NCBI GenBank assembly: GCA_017416465.1
Contig: JAFQCK010000025.1
Location: 21,415-85,414 of the forward strand
DNA length: 64,000 nucleotides
Origin: Lachnospiraceae bacterium
Lineage (GTDB): Bacteria; Bacillota; Clostridia; Lachnospirales; Lachnospiraceae
Direction: 5' to 3'
Part shown: positions 26,248 to 35,897 of the stretch, piece after piece
Position numbering within the stretch: the stretch's first letter is position 1
How the letters are laid out: each line of letters opens with the position of its first letter
Position numbers and translations under genes: made by a program
Notes under the pieces: generated by a model
Told to the model about the DNA's origin: nothing
Seen by the model: only the letters and a program-made list of their open reading frames with translations
The model's database searches: none

Positions 26248-27696
26248 CTAATCTGACAATCTTACATAGTCTCCTACATTTACCATCTTATTTGCTGTAG
26301 TAATTACATATTCTCCACCTTCTATAGCACCTTTTACAGCTGTTTTTGAATCATCTGACGAAAGTATCTCTACACCAACTCTGGTTGCTATATATCGATT
26401 TCCAAGCGGACTACTTTTTTCTTTTATAACTAATATGAATTTACCATTTTTATCTTCCTTTATTGCGCTGTTTGGCACTACATTATCATACGAACGACTT
26501 TTTTCACCAACCGATAACGATATCTCTTCCCCGTCACTTATTTCTCCTGATATATCAAACACCAGAATTCTACCCTTCATCGGGTCATTTTTATCAATCT
26601 TTATATTACTTAATACTGCTTTCACGTCATCATAATACCAACTATTTGATATCTCAGCTTCATCACCTTTTTTTACTTTTGAAGCCTGTTCTTTAGTTAC
26701 ATTAATACTAACAGTATAACCCTTAGATGTATCCTGAATTGTGATTAATGGTAATTCAGGCATAGTTAAATCTTTCTTTTTAACATCAACTGACATAATT
26801 ATTCCTGATACTTCTGCTTTTATTTCATTACCAACAACATTTTCTTTCAATTTTGCAAGCGCAGTTTCACTTTCTTTAATAGCTTCATATTGAGATTTTA
26901 AATCATTTATTGTTGCAATATTTTCCAGATATTTTGCATGTGCATCGTTGGCACTTGTAAGTTCCTTATTTGCCTGTTCTAACTGAGTTGTTAATTCTTT
27001 GATTTTTTCATTTTCAACCGCATTTAATTCATTATTCTCTTTATTTTCAACATACATTATATCTTCTAAAATATTACCTTCTGTCATTTGAGCTTCCTCA
27101 AAAATATCTTCACTATCTTCATTATATTTATTATCAACATTATTACTTTGTATTTCAGATTCTTCTACACTTCTTTGAACTTCCTGTAACTGTTTCTGAA
27201 TATTTTCCACCTTTTTTTCTGCTTCTTCTTTTGCTTTACGAAGATTTTCCAATTCTTTTGAAGCAGTCTCATAATTAACTCCACCTTTTTCAGCTTTAGC
27301 CACCAAATCCGCCGGAATCTCATTTAAAAGAATCTGATTTTGATATGACTCTTTTAACGAAGCAAGCTCTTTCTCTGCCAGCACAAACTCTGTACTTTCT
27401 CCTTCTTTTAATCTAAGAAGAACGTCCCCTTCCTTAACTTCATCTCCAACTTTAACTAATACCTCTGTAATCTCTCTGCTTTCATTTACTATTACTTCCT
27501 TAATCCCTGATGATTCAACCATTCCGCTTCCTCTAACCTTTGAAGCAATCTTATCTGAAGAAACTTCATATGTAGATACTCTTGGAAGTGAATAATTCAT
27601 AATTGTATTAGAAAAAAATGTAAGCAGTAACATTATCGTAAAGAAAACTACCGCAAAACGTTTTACCCATGTGCGTCTGTTTGAATTTTCACTCAT
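26248..27696 (-). CDS. HlyD/RND-type membrane-fusion adaptor protein
   Basis: The protein has 482 residues. An N-terminal membrane anchor (12-32) is followed by the first half of a barrel-sandwich domain (VNESREITEVLVKVGDEVKE). A very long coiled coil (~100-280, rich in Glu/Lys/Leu) comes next, then the second half (VKKKDLTMPELPLITIQD), a beta-barrel and a membrane-proximal domain (GAIEGGEYVITTANKM). Such adaptors link a permease to extracellular or wall structures. It sits 25 bases after a MalG-type permease gene and 16 before a MacB-like gene, so it may join the two. Confidence 0.85.
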   Translation of the reverse strand: MSENSNRRTWVKRFAVVFFTIMLLLTFFSNTIMNYSLPRVSTYEVSSDKIASKVRGSGMVESSGIKEVIVNESREITEVLVKVGDEVKEGDVLLRLKEGESTEFVLAEKELASLKESYQNQILLNEIPADLVAKAEKGGVNYETASKELENLRKAKEEAEKKVENIQKQLQEVQRSVEESEIQSNNVDNKYNEDSEDIFEEAQMTEGNILEDIMYVENKENNELNAVENEKIKELTTQLEQANKELTSANDAHAKYLENIATINDLKSQYEAIKESETALAKLKENVVGNEIKAEVSGIIMSVDVKKKDLTMPELPLITIQDTSKGYTVSINVTKEQASKVKKGDEAEISNSWYYDDVKAVLSNIKIDKNDPMKGRILVFDISGEISDGEEISLSVGEKSRSYDNVVPNSAIKEDKNGKFILVIKEKSSPLGNRYIATRVGVEILSSDDSKTAVKGAIEGGEYVITTANKMVNVGDYVRLSD

Positions 27697-27720
27697 AATC
27701 TATACCTTACCTTTCCTATT

Positions 27721-28656
27721 TTATCCTTTTAAGCCACCTTGTGATGCAATTCCATCCACCAGATATTCTTCACCATACAAAAATACTAAAATACTTGGAA
27801 TCATATAAATAACCGCAACTGCAAAAGCAATTCCCATTTCACCTTTATTTATCTGTGATAAGAAAATTGATAACGGATATTTATCACTATCAGATAACAA
27901 TATAAGTGGCTGTTCTACCATATTCCAATAATCTATAAAAACAAGTATTCCTACAGAAAACAACGCACTTTTACACATTGGAACACAGATTTTAGTAAAT
28001 ATTTTCCATTCTCCTGCACCATCCACTTTGGCCGCTTCTATAATTCCGGGTGAAATTCTTCTCATATATTTTGTCAAAAGATATACACTGAAAGGTGAGA
28101 AAAATCCCGGCAATAAAATCGCCCATCTTGTATCTAAAATATTAAGCCAATCTGATACAAGATAGTTAGGCACTAATGTAACCTGATATGGTAACAATGT
28201 AATTATTACATATACAAAGAATAATATTTCTTTTTTTCTTCCTCTAAATCTTGCAAATCCATACGAAGCAAGTGAGGCAATAAAAAGCTGCACAAATACA
28301 ATCGGCACAACATAAAGAATTGAATTCCAAAATTTAAGCAGATACTCAGGACTCTTTAAAAGAACCGTCACATACTGACTAACTGATACTTTATCAGGTA
28401 TAAATTTAAGATTAACTTTTTCTGATATAAATTTTGTACTACCTGTTTCACCTGTTTCAAACACCTTGCCATAATTAGCTGTAATTTCAGTCTCTGTCAT
28501 AAAAGAATTACATATTGTAAGGATTGTAGGCATTATAAAAAAAATCGCAAAAATCAAAGCAATAACAAGTCTTACTCCTACTTGACTTTTTGTAAAAACT
28601 TTATTTTTTTTGTTTTTTATAAAATCTCGTTTGCTGTCTGTTCTCACTTTACTCAA
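27721..28656 (-). CDS. Sugar ABC transporter permease, MalG type
   Basis: The protein has 311 residues with six membrane helices. The cytoplasmic EAA loop EAAKVDGAGEWKIFTKICVP contacts the ATPase. A larger external segment between helices 1 and 2 is expected for this type. It overlaps the partner permease gene by 4 bases. The usual MsmK/MalK-type ATPase is absent from the operon and must come from elsewhere if this is an importer. Confidence 0.9.
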   Translation of the reverse strand: MSKVRTDSKRDFIKNKKNKVFTKSQVGVRLVIALIFAIFFIMPTILTICNSFMTETEITANYGKVFETGETGSTKFISEKVNLKFIPDKVSVSQYVTVLLKSPEYLLKFWNSILYVVPIVFVQLFIASLASYGFARFRGRKKEILFFVYVIITLLPYQVTLVPNYLVSDWLNILDTRWAILLPGFFSPFSVYLLTKYMRRISPGIIEAAKVDGAGEWKIFTKICVPMCKSALFSVGILVFIDYWNMVEQPLILLSDSDKYPLSIFLSQINKGEMGIAFAVAVIYMIPSILVFLYGEEYLVDGIASQGGLKG

Positions 28657-29555
28657 TGCTCCACATCCTTTCCATAACGATTTTCTATCACAAACAGAAT
28701 ACCAATAATTACTGCCATAACATCAAACATAATCACTGCTGCAGCAGACATTTTCTGATAATCTAATGATGCAAATGTATTATTCATAAAATGTTGAAGC
28801 ATATACAGGCTTTCATACGGATAATCTCCTGTAAGTAAATATATTTCCCTAAACACCTTAAAGGAGTTAATTATAGATAATACAGTAACAAACAAAATCG
28901 TTGGCGACAAATATCTAAGTTTTACCTTGAAAAATATTTTCAACGATGATGAACAATCCAGCTTTGCAACTTCAATAATACTTTTAGGAATATTAGCAAG
29001 TCCTGCCATAAAAAGCACCATATTATAACCTAAATTTTTCCATAAATATAAAATAACTATTATAATCGGAGCATATTCTGATTTAAACCAATCAATATTT
29101 TCAACACCAAATATACTTATAAAATCATTCACCACTCCATTGTAATGAAATAACACTTGAAAAATAAGTATTATTGAAGCAATTGGCACCATAAGTGGTG
29201 ACAAAAATATTGTCCTGAACTTACTTTTTCCCGGCATCTGTGACATCATAAGATTAGCCATCAGCAGTGATAAAATCACTGCCAATGGCACTGCTGTCAT
29301 CGTAAACTTCAAAGTATTCAAAGCTGCCATTTTAAAAGCTTCGTTATTAAATACAATTTTAAAATTTTCCAAAAAAACAAATTCTTTATTAAATATATTG
29401 TCAATAAACGAATAATAAATAACTACAAAAAACGGAATTACAAAAAAGACAAATACACCTATCACACTGGGCGTTAAAAATAGCTTTGATTTAAACTTAC
29501 TAAATCTATTCCACTTTAATTCATTATTCTTCTTTGTTTTTACTTTTTTTAACAT
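28653..29555 (-). CDS. Sugar ABC transporter permease, MalF type
   Basis: The protein has 300 residues with six membrane helices. The EAA loop is IEVAKLDCSSSLKIFFKVKLRYLSP, somewhat diverged (Cys in place of the usual Gly, which may alter ATPase docking). TPSVIGVFVFFVIPFFVVIYYS is the typical first helix. It lies 79 bases after the solute-binding-protein gene and overlaps the MalG-type gene by ATGA. Confidence 0.9.
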   Translation of the reverse strand: MLKKVKTKKNNELKWNRFSKFKSKLFLTPSVIGVFVFFVIPFFVVIYYSFIDNIFNKEFVFLENFKIVFNNEAFKMAALNTLKFTMTAVPLAVILSLLMANLMMSQMPGKSKFRTIFLSPLMVPIASIILIFQVLFHYNGVVNDFISIFGVENIDWFKSEYAPIIIVILYLWKNLGYNMVLFMAGLANIPKSIIEVAKLDCSSSLKIFFKVKLRYLSPTILFVTVLSIINSFKVFREIYLLTGDYPYESLYMLQHFMNNTFASLDYQKMSAAAVIMFDVMAVIIGILFVIENRYGKDVEH

Positions 29556-29634
29556 AAGAAGTTCTCCTATAACTAACTGATTATGAATCTATATTCACAA
29601 TCAGTTAATTTAAAATAATTACTTTTGCACAATA

Positions 29635-31968
29635 TTAACTATTTTCTTTCACATAAATTGAAACTCTGCTCTGAATAACCTCTGCTACTTCTTTTGCAGA
29701 CTTTTGTCCCTTAAAGAAAGCTTCTGCTTCTTCTGTAATAAGACTAAATACCTCTTCATCAGCATTAGCTAATGTATCAGCCGAATCTATAAGGTTCTGA
29801 ATATTTTTAACATCTTCATCTGTCATTGGTGGTATATATATAGGAACCTCATTATAGTAAGTTTCAGATATATACTTTGTTCCATCCTCTGCCACTTCTA
29901 CTTCAGAATTTTTAATTTCTTCAAATGCCTCATCCAATTTATCCTGACGAATTGAAAAACCATATATATTCATTTCATCTTGATAATCTTCTGTATAAAA
30001 TTCTCTTATAAATTCCCACGCTACATCTTTGTATTTTGATGATGAACTAATTCCTAATAAAGTACTGAATGTTTCAACCACAATCCCTGTACCTTCTTTT
30101 CCCGGATATCCTTTAATTGTCATCTCATCACCATAGATAGCCTTTTCTTCCAAATATGTATAAACACTGTCACAATAAAAATCTCTAATTGCTATTTTTT
30201 TATCTCTTATAAGCCCTACCTCATCATACTCTTCATCATCATATTCATAATCCTCGTAATATTCCTCTGAACTTTCAAAATTTCCACAATACTTTAATAG
30301 TGCAACAAATTCTTCTGTATCAAAATTACATTCACCTGTTGTCCAGTTTATGTATTCATCCATATTATAATAGAGCATGCCCATCATTACACCATCACTT
30401 GTTAAATCCTGCATTAACTGAGTTCCTTGTGGAAGGTTTTCTGCAAAATCTACGAATTCCTGCATTGTCCAAGCTGTTTCACTTCCCACAATACTTTTAT
30501 ATCCCGAGAAACCGGTTATTGTAAAATCCATAGGAATTGTATAAATCTTATCATTTACCTTATAAACATCTAAAACACTTTGTACAAATACATCTTCACT
30601 AAGCTCACTGTCTTTTTCAAGGTATGAATCAAGACTTTCCAATACACCTTTTCCTGCATATTCCTCCAAAGAAGTATAATTCAAATCAATAATATCAGGA
30701 CAATTACTTGATGTAAGAGCTGCATGAAACTTCTTTATAGCCTCTGTATAATCATCTTCATCCTCAATATCAGTTGAATAATCATCAATGATAATTTTAT
30801 ATTTATCATTTGACTTATTAAACATTATAACCTGTTGCTGAAGTGTTGAATCTAATGAAAGAGTTCCAAGATGAATCTCCTGCTTTTTCACAGTTTTGGA
30901 ATTCTCATCCTTTTTAACCAAACGATCTATTTCCGATTTATTATTATCATAATCCTGAGTTACAACAAAAAATTCATCATTCTCAAGCTCGATAACAACC
31001 ACAACGTTATCTGATATTATCTCACTATCCATAAATTTCAAAATATTTTTAGTTTTACCTGTATTAACATCCATACGTTTCAAATAACCATTTTCATTAA
31101 TTAATAAACTATTATCTAATCCTGCATATATTCCTAAAGCAAATGAATTTGTAAGTTCAACTACCTTTTCACCTAGTTCATTTGCTTCTACATCAACTTT
31201 ATACAATTCAGTTCCATTTTCTCCCCATATACTACATGCAATACTTCCATCAGCCATTCTCATCATACTATCAGCCATATCACTAATACTTATATTAGCA
31301 ATTTCGTTTTCATCTTTATCTGTAACCTTTATGAAGTATTCCTGACTTTCAGCTTCAATATTTGTACACATTGAATATACTCTTCCTTCACCATCTACTT
31401 CAACATCCATAATTATCTCATCAGTTATATCACTTCCATCTCCAGAAGACATTTTTAATTCACTTTCCTCTGTAGATATACACTCAAGCTTATCATTATA
31501 AATCAATTTAACTTGTGCATATTGATAAGCAGATTCTTCCTCATAAGTTCCATTTTCTTCATCTGTTACTGTTGTATCTGTATTAGAATTTTCAACAAGT
31601 TTCATAGCATTTACTATAATATTCTTATTACCATCAAGATAAAAATCACTTATATATACATCTTTCATATCAAGCTTTACCTGATTATTTTCTTTAGTTT
31701 CAAAATCATATACTATAAACCCCTGTTCTTCTATTTCTATATCTGATGTCTCTTTTGTATCAAAATTATAATAGCTTGCATATAGCACATTATCTAGTAC
31801 AACTGTTCTCTCAATACTACCATCAAATTCAGCTTCTATTACAGCTTCATATTGCTGAACGTCTTTCTCCTTATCTTTTTTTTCTTTCTTCCCACAACCT
31901 GTCATAGCAAAAATCATTGTCCCTGCTAAGACGATTGCAACTGCTTTTTTTACATTTTTTAATTTCAT
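29635..31968 (-). CDS. Lipoprotein: propeller-like N-terminal part fused to a family-1 solute-binding domain
   Basis: The protein has 777 residues, nearly twice the usual ~430. The lipobox MTGC places the lipid anchor at Cys25. Residues ~35-360 form repeated short strands (IVYDFETKE, RVYSMCTNIE, QEYFIKVTDKDENEI) resembling a beta-propeller sensor. Residues ~365-777 form an extracellular solute-binding domain (LQQQVIMFNKSNDKYKIII, then YTIPMDFTITGFSGYK). It heads the operon with two sugar permeases, an adaptor and a MacB-like protein. The unusual fusion suggests sensing or a wall-linked role besides transport. The ligand is unknown. Confidence 0.8.
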   Translation of the reverse strand: MKLKNVKKAVAIVLAGTMIFAMTGCGKKEKKDKEKDVQQYEAVIEAEFDGSIERTVVLDNVLYASYYNFDTKETSDIEIEEQGFIVYDFETKENNQVKLDMKDVYISDFYLDGNKNIIVNAMKLVENSNTDTTVTDEENGTYEEESAYQYAQVKLIYNDKLECISTEESELKMSSGDGSDITDEIIMDVEVDGEGRVYSMCTNIEAESQEYFIKVTDKDENEIANISISDMADSMMRMADGSIACSIWGENGTELYKVDVEANELGEKVVELTNSFALGIYAGLDNSLLINENGYLKRMDVNTGKTKNILKFMDSEIISDNVVVVIELENDEFFVVTQDYDNNKSEIDRLVKKDENSKTVKKQEIHLGTLSLDSTLQQQVIMFNKSNDKYKIIIDDYSTDIEDEDDYTEAIKKFHAALTSSNCPDIIDLNYTSLEEYAGKGVLESLDSYLEKDSELSEDVFVQSVLDVYKVNDKIYTIPMDFTITGFSGYKSIVGSETAWTMQEFVDFAENLPQGTQLMQDLTSDGVMMGMLYYNMDEYINWTTGECNFDTEEFVALLKYCGNFESSEEYYEDYEYDDEEYDEVGLIRDKKIAIRDFYCDSVYTYLEEKAIYGDEMTIKGYPGKEGTGIVVETFSTLLGISSSSKYKDVAWEFIREFYTEDYQDEMNIYGFSIRQDKLDEAFEEIKNSEVEVAEDGTKYISETYYNEVPIYIPPMTDEDVKNIQNLIDSADTLANADEEVFSLITEEAEAFFKGQKSAKEVAEVIQSRVSIYVKENS

Positions 31969-32042
31969 ATCCTTTTTACCTTTCTATCAAAGTATAATTT
32001 TATTGCAACTGCTCAAAGCGAAAATCTGAACAGCCCCATTTT

Positions 32043-32669
32043 TTATTTATTTTTAATCGGTCCTACATTTTTAAATTTATAATTTCCGATTTCAAATTTC
32101 TTTTCTGTAATCTTATCAACTAACTCCTTGATTTCCATATATTCATCATTAATTAAAACAAAATACTGTTTATCATTCTTGTTTACAAGATAAAATACAT
32201 TATTAATATTATTTATTGATTTTGCTATATCTGCTCCACTGTCAAAAACTCCTATATTAGGAAGCATTGCTGTAAACCATGTTATAGCTTCATCAACAAT
32301 TCTCTCACCTTTAGTTAATTTTTCTTCTGCTTGTAAATTACATATTTCTGCACCTTCGAATTCTTCAAATATAATTTTATTTTTAATTGAATACTTATTA
32401 AAAGCTGTAAGTTTCTTATCTGTATATGCTGATAAATCAATAGGTTTTCTTATAGTTGTAAAATCAAGTTTACTTCCATCATCTAATAAGTAATCAATAC
32501 TTATATTTAATAACTGCGATATAGCTTTAATATTACTGATATCAGGCATTCCTTTATCTGTTTCCCATTTTGTAATTGCTGAACGCGAAACTCCTAATTT
32601 GTTTGCAAGTTCCTCCTGTGAATATCCTGCACCTTTTCTTGCTTCTTTTAATTTTTCTCCAAATGTCAT
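32043..32669 (-). CDS. XRE-family regulator with C-terminal sensory-like domain
   Basis: The protein has 208 residues. The N-terminal HTH is canonical (FGEKLKEARKGAGYSQEELA, SRSAITKWETDKGMPDI, SIDYLLDD). The C-terminal ~135 residues form an alpha/beta domain of no known family (INNVFYLVNKNDKQYFVLIN). It lies just upstream of the ABC/adaptor operon on the same strand, 74 bases from it, and may control it or be its first gene. AAAGGATG precedes the ATG. Confidence 0.8.
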   Translation of the reverse strand: MTFGEKLKEARKGAGYSQEELANKLGVSRSAITKWETDKGMPDISNIKAISQLLNISIDYLLDDGSKLDFTTIRKPIDLSAYTDKKLTAFNKYSIKNKIIFEEFEGAEICNLQAEEKLTKGERIVDEAITWFTAMLPNIGVFDSGADIAKSINNINNVFYLVNKNDKQYFVLINDEYMEIKELVDKITEKKFEIGNYKFKNVGPIKNK

Positions 32670-32823
32670 AATAATTCATCCTTTCTTGCATTTAAATTTT
32701 TTAGATTATCTAATGCGACTTTAAATTCTGTAAACTCTTTAACTTATATTTTAAATTCATAAGCATATTTAGAATTCGCTGTCGCATCTTGTGACTTAAT
32801 CTTACGAAAAACTTTCTAATCGC

Positions 32824-32895
32824 GCAAGAAACGGGATGTAGCAGCTATGTTACGCTCCGTAACATCCCTTAAAAACCTCTTTATTACAAGTTTTT
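32824..32895 (+). repeat. Hairpin repeat, first copy
   Basis: A ~72-bp unit centred on the palindrome ATGTTACGCTCCGTAACAT, followed by an A-rich then T-rich tail. The second copy is at 33017-33090. This copy also has an outer GGGATGT pairing with ACATCCC. It is in a gene-poor stretch of ~620 bases between an HTH gene and the RtcB operon. Confidence 0.7.
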
Positions 32896-33016
32896 GTATT
32901 TCTGTATTAATTATTTAATACAATATAGCACCCATATTTTTTACTGTCAATCTTTTTTTTATATATTTGTAACTTAATAATTATGTGTTTATAAAAGACC
33001 TTTAATATAAAAGTTC

Positions 33017-33090
33017 AACATAAAACAGATATAACACCTATGTTACGCTCCGTAACATCTCTTGAAAACGTCTTAATTATAAGCTTTTTT
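33017..33090 (+). repeat. Hairpin repeat, second copy
   Basis: It shares the 8-3-8 hairpin core ATGTTACGCTCCGTAACAT and the tail pattern (CTT-AAAAC-TCTT-ATTA-AAG-TTTTT) with the copy at 32824, about 193 bases upstream. It ends in a run of eight T, so it may act as a terminator or encode a small hairpin RNA. Confidence 0.7.
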
Positions 33091-33295
33091 TTAATACCAG
33101 TCAAATTATGAGTCTACTAAAAAAAGTTTAAGAAAAGTTTAAGGTTTATATATTTAAAAGTTATTTTTAAAAAATCCCAAAAAATTATAATAAGCTATAA
33201 AGTCTTTTAATTCATCTGCCGATAAGTCTACCAACGTGATTAAAAATTCACACCAATAAAAGAAACTATTAACCCGATTTGAAAGGAGGATAATC

Positions 33296-33385
33296 ATGAC
33301 AACGAATACATTTAAAACAATTAACACTGACAACTTCATATTAGCTACAAAGGTTTTGGTTATCCTTATGCCGACAAATGGGTAA
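33296..33385 (+). CDS. Possible 29-residue leader peptide ahead of the RtcB operon
   Basis: A perfect AAAGGAGG (33282-33289) lies 6 bases before ATG 33296. The frame encodes MTTNTFKTINTDNF and 15 further residues, ending at TAA 33383-33385. Another frame over the second half reads YKGFGYPYADKWV, which looks more protein-like, so this may be a frameshifted remnant. Two hairpins follow before rtcB. A regulatory leader peptide is possible but unproven. Confidence 0.4.
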   Translation: MTTNTFKTINTDNFILATKVLVILMPTNG

Positions 33386-33402
33386 TCTATATTCTAATCA
33401 TA

Positions 33403-33458
33403 TGTGTAAAGTAATCAAACGGTATGTTTATAATTCCACATCTCATTACTTTCACACA
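33403..33458 (+). other. Long hairpin between the 29-codon frame and rtcB
   Basis: TGTGTAAAGTAAT pairs with ATTACTTTCACACA (one mismatch) around a 29-base loop. No T-run follows, so it may be regulatory rather than a terminator. Confidence 0.5.
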
Positions 33459-33515
33459 ATTCTCGAAATAGATTTCTCATAAGAATAATAATTAAATATA
33501 TTCCTTACGATAACC

Positions 33516-33543
33516 ACACCTTTAATCAAGGTGTTATTTTTGT
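33516..33543 (+). terminator. Terminator-like hairpin upstream of rtcB
   Basis: ACACCTT pairs with AAGGTGT around a 5-base loop, followed by TATTTTTGT. It stands 95 bases before the rtcB start and could terminate or attenuate a leader transcript. Confidence 0.6.
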
Positions 33544-33637
33544 GCCTAAAAATAATATGGAATTGTTCTGTGTTAAATTGATATGAATATTTTTTTAACT
33601 TTGAAAACAAAAACCATATCGAAAGGACAAAATTATT

Positions 33638-34786
33638 ATGAAAACTATTGAAGGAATCTATACCAGTGCAAATATTTTCGCAACTTCAAATGAATTAACA
33701 GCAATCGATAATTATGCAATCGCTCAGATACAAATGCTTTGCAACAATGAAGCTTTAAAAGACTGCCTGATTCGTGTTATGCCTGACGTTCATCCGGGCA
33801 TTGTAGGAACAATTGGACTTACTATGACAATTGGTAAAAAATTAATGCCTAATCTTATAGGCATCGATATCGGCTGTGGAATGACTTTATCAAAATTAAA
33901 ATGTAAAAAAATTGAATTTCAAAAGCTTGATGCTGTAATCAGAGAAAATGTTCCATCCGGATTTTCAATCAGAAATAAAATTCATCACCTTGCTAATGAG
34001 TTTGATTTCACAAGACTTAAATGCTACAAACACATTCGTGAAGAAAAAGCATTGCTTAGTCTTGGGACTTTGGGTGGTGGAAATCATTTTATAGAAGCAG
34101 ATAAAGATGAAGAAGGATATCTCTACGTTGTTATTCACAGTGGCAGCCGTAACCTCGGCAAAGAAGTTACTGAATATTATTTAAATGAAGGTCAAAAAGA
34201 ATTAAAAGACAAAGATATAAATATTCCTTATGAACTTACCTATCTTGAAGGTGAAATTTTAAAGGATTATTTACACGATATTCAAGTTTCTCAGGAATTT
34301 GCATCACTTAACAGAGAAATCATTCTTGCTGAATTAGTAAAAGGAATGAAATGGAAAGTAATTGAGAGCTATAAGTGTATCCATAACTATATAGACAATT
34401 CTAAAGAAACAATTGCTGCTTTCCATTCACCAATACTTAGAAAAGGTGCAATTTCTGCAAAGCTTAATGAAAAAGTTATTATTCCAATTAATATGCGTGA
34501 TGGAATAATTCTTGGCACAGGTTTGGGAAATACCAACTGGAACTGTTCTGCACCACATGGTTCAGGCAGACTTATGAAACGCGAAGATATTAAATCGAAC
34601 TACACAGTGTCTGCTTACAAATCAGAAATGAAAGGAATCTATTCATCTTGCATTAACAAGTATACTTTAGATGAAGCACCTTTTGCTTACAGACGAATAG
34701 ATGAAATTGTATCTGCGATTAAGGATACTGTAATTATTGATAACATTATTAAACCGATTTATAACTATAAAGCCGGTGGAAATTAA
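33638..34786 (+). CDS. rtcB: RtcB-family RNA ligase
   Basis: The protein has 382 residues. RtcB joins RNA 3'-phosphate or 2',3'-cyclic-phosphate ends to 5'-OH ends, using GTP and Mn2+. The metal and guanylate motifs are present: PDVHPG, IGIDIGCGM (metal Cys), GTLGGGNHFIE, HSGSRNLG, FHSPILRKGA and SAPHGSGRLM with the histidine that carries GMP. It resembles the shorter bacterial RtcB group that travels with PrfH. It is the first gene of a tight four-gene operon (gaps of 30, 19 and 28 bases) ending in prfH. AAAGGA lies 11 bases before the ATG. No RtcR-type sigma-54 activator is nearby. Confidence 0.93.
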   Translation: MKTIEGIYTSANIFATSNELTAIDNYAIAQIQMLCNNEALKDCLIRVMPDVHPGIVGTIGLTMTIGKKLMPNLIGIDIGCGMTLSKLKCKKIEFQKLDAVIRENVPSGFSIRNKIHHLANEFDFTRLKCYKHIREEKALLSLGTLGGGNHFIEADKDEEGYLYVVIHSGSRNLGKEVTEYYLNEGQKELKDKDINIPYELTYLEGEILKDYLHDIQVSQEFASLNREIILAELVKGMKWKVIESYKCIHNYIDNSKETIAAFHSPILRKGAISAKLNEKVIIPINMRDGIILGTGLGNTNWNCSAPHGSGRLMKREDIKSNYTVSAYKSEMKGIYSSCINKYTLDEAPFAYRRIDEIVSAIKDTVIIDNIIKPIYNYKAGGN

Positions 34787-34816
34787 TAGTAATATATTTT
34801 ACGAAAGGATTATTTT

Positions 34817-35878
34817 ATGAATTTACCAATTACAATAAATCAAAATGAATTATTAGATATTTTATTAAATATTGCAATGGTAAGACCTGTATTTATCTGG
34901 GGCGCACCCGGAATTGGAAAATCTGCATTAGTTGAAACATTTGCAAATGATATTGGTCTTCCATGCGTATCACTTCTTGGCAGTCAGCTTGCACCGGAAG
35001 ATATCATCGGTATTCCACAGATTAAAGATGATGTATCCGTATTTCTTCCACCTAAAATGATTGCCAGAAAAGAACCTTATGTATTATTTCTTGATGAATT
35101 AAATGCCTGTTCGCAGGAGGTTCAAAAAGCATTCTACAGTTTAATTCACGAAAGAAGAATCGGTGAATATCATCTTCCTGAAGGAAGTATTATCATTGGT
35201 GCAGGTAATCGCGCCTGCGACAGTGCAATTGTAAAAACAATGTCTTCTGCCTTAATCAACAGAATGTTTCATGTTGAGTTAAAAGCAGATTCAAGACAGT
35301 GGATTAAATGGGCAGAAGAAAACAATTTACATCCATGGGTTATCGATTACATAATCAATCGACCTGACCATTTATTTGCTGAAGCACCAAAAACTGAAGA
35401 ACCTTTTTCAACTCCCCGTTCGTGGCATATGCTTAGTGACTCATTAAAAGAATTTAATGCCGGAACAAAAGAAATAGATACTAACATTTTAAAAACACTT
35501 TGTTATGCCTGCTTAACTCCATCACACGCAGGAATGTTTATGGCATATACAAAAAACATAAAAAATAAGGATATGCTTGAAAAAATAATATCCAAAGAAG
35601 CTAAATGGCCGGATGCTCCAAAAGACAGAGATATATTATATTTTCTTGCTCAATCTTTTCGTGCCAGACTTATACAGGATTTACCAAAAAATAAACAGGA
35701 TATAAGCGGAAGTATGCTTACATTCGTATATCGTGCAAAAGCAATGATAAAAGAACTTTCTTCTATTAACTTTGAACTTGCACAGATGACCGTAGGAAGT
35801 GATAATACCGAAGCCTTGCCGGATTGGTTTATGGTTGAGATTATCAGAGACCTTCCAAGACTTGTTGAACAAAAATAA
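34817..35878 (+). CDS. MoxR-type AAA+ ATPase of the RtcB-PrfH operon
   Basis: The protein has 353 residues. Walker A is GAPGIGKS (29-36), Walker B is VLFLDELNACSQEVQKAF (about 91-108), and sensor 1 is IIGAGNRACD. MoxR-type ATPases act as chaperones or metal-insertion and remodelling factors and nearly always partner with a VWA protein, which is the next gene. It lies 30 bases after rtcB and 19 before the VWA gene. Here it is probably the energy-using half of a MoxR-VWA pair serving RNA or ribosome repair; that role is inferred from the neighbours. Confidence 0.9.
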   Translation: MNLPITINQNELLDILLNIAMVRPVFIWGAPGIGKSALVETFANDIGLPCVSLLGSQLAPEDIIGIPQIKDDVSVFLPPKMIARKEPYVLFLDELNACSQEVQKAFYSLIHERRIGEYHLPEGSIIIGAGNRACDSAIVKTMSSALINRMFHVELKADSRQWIKWAEENNLHPWVIDYIINRPDHLFAEAPKTEEPFSTPRSWHMLSDSLKEFNAGTKEIDTNILKTLCYACLTPSHAGMFMAYTKNIKNKDMLEKIISKEAKWPDAPKDRDILYFLAQSFRARLIQDLPKNKQDISGSMLTFVYRAKAMIKELSSINFELAQMTVGSDNTEALPDWFMVEIIRDLPRLVEQK

Positions 35879-35897
35879 AGGAGAGTGAATTATATAA

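Noticed and set aside
33559-33637. Sigma-54 promoter for the RtcB operon, as in RtcR-controlled systems
   Set aside because: No GG-N10-GC type site is visible and no RtcR gene is nearby.
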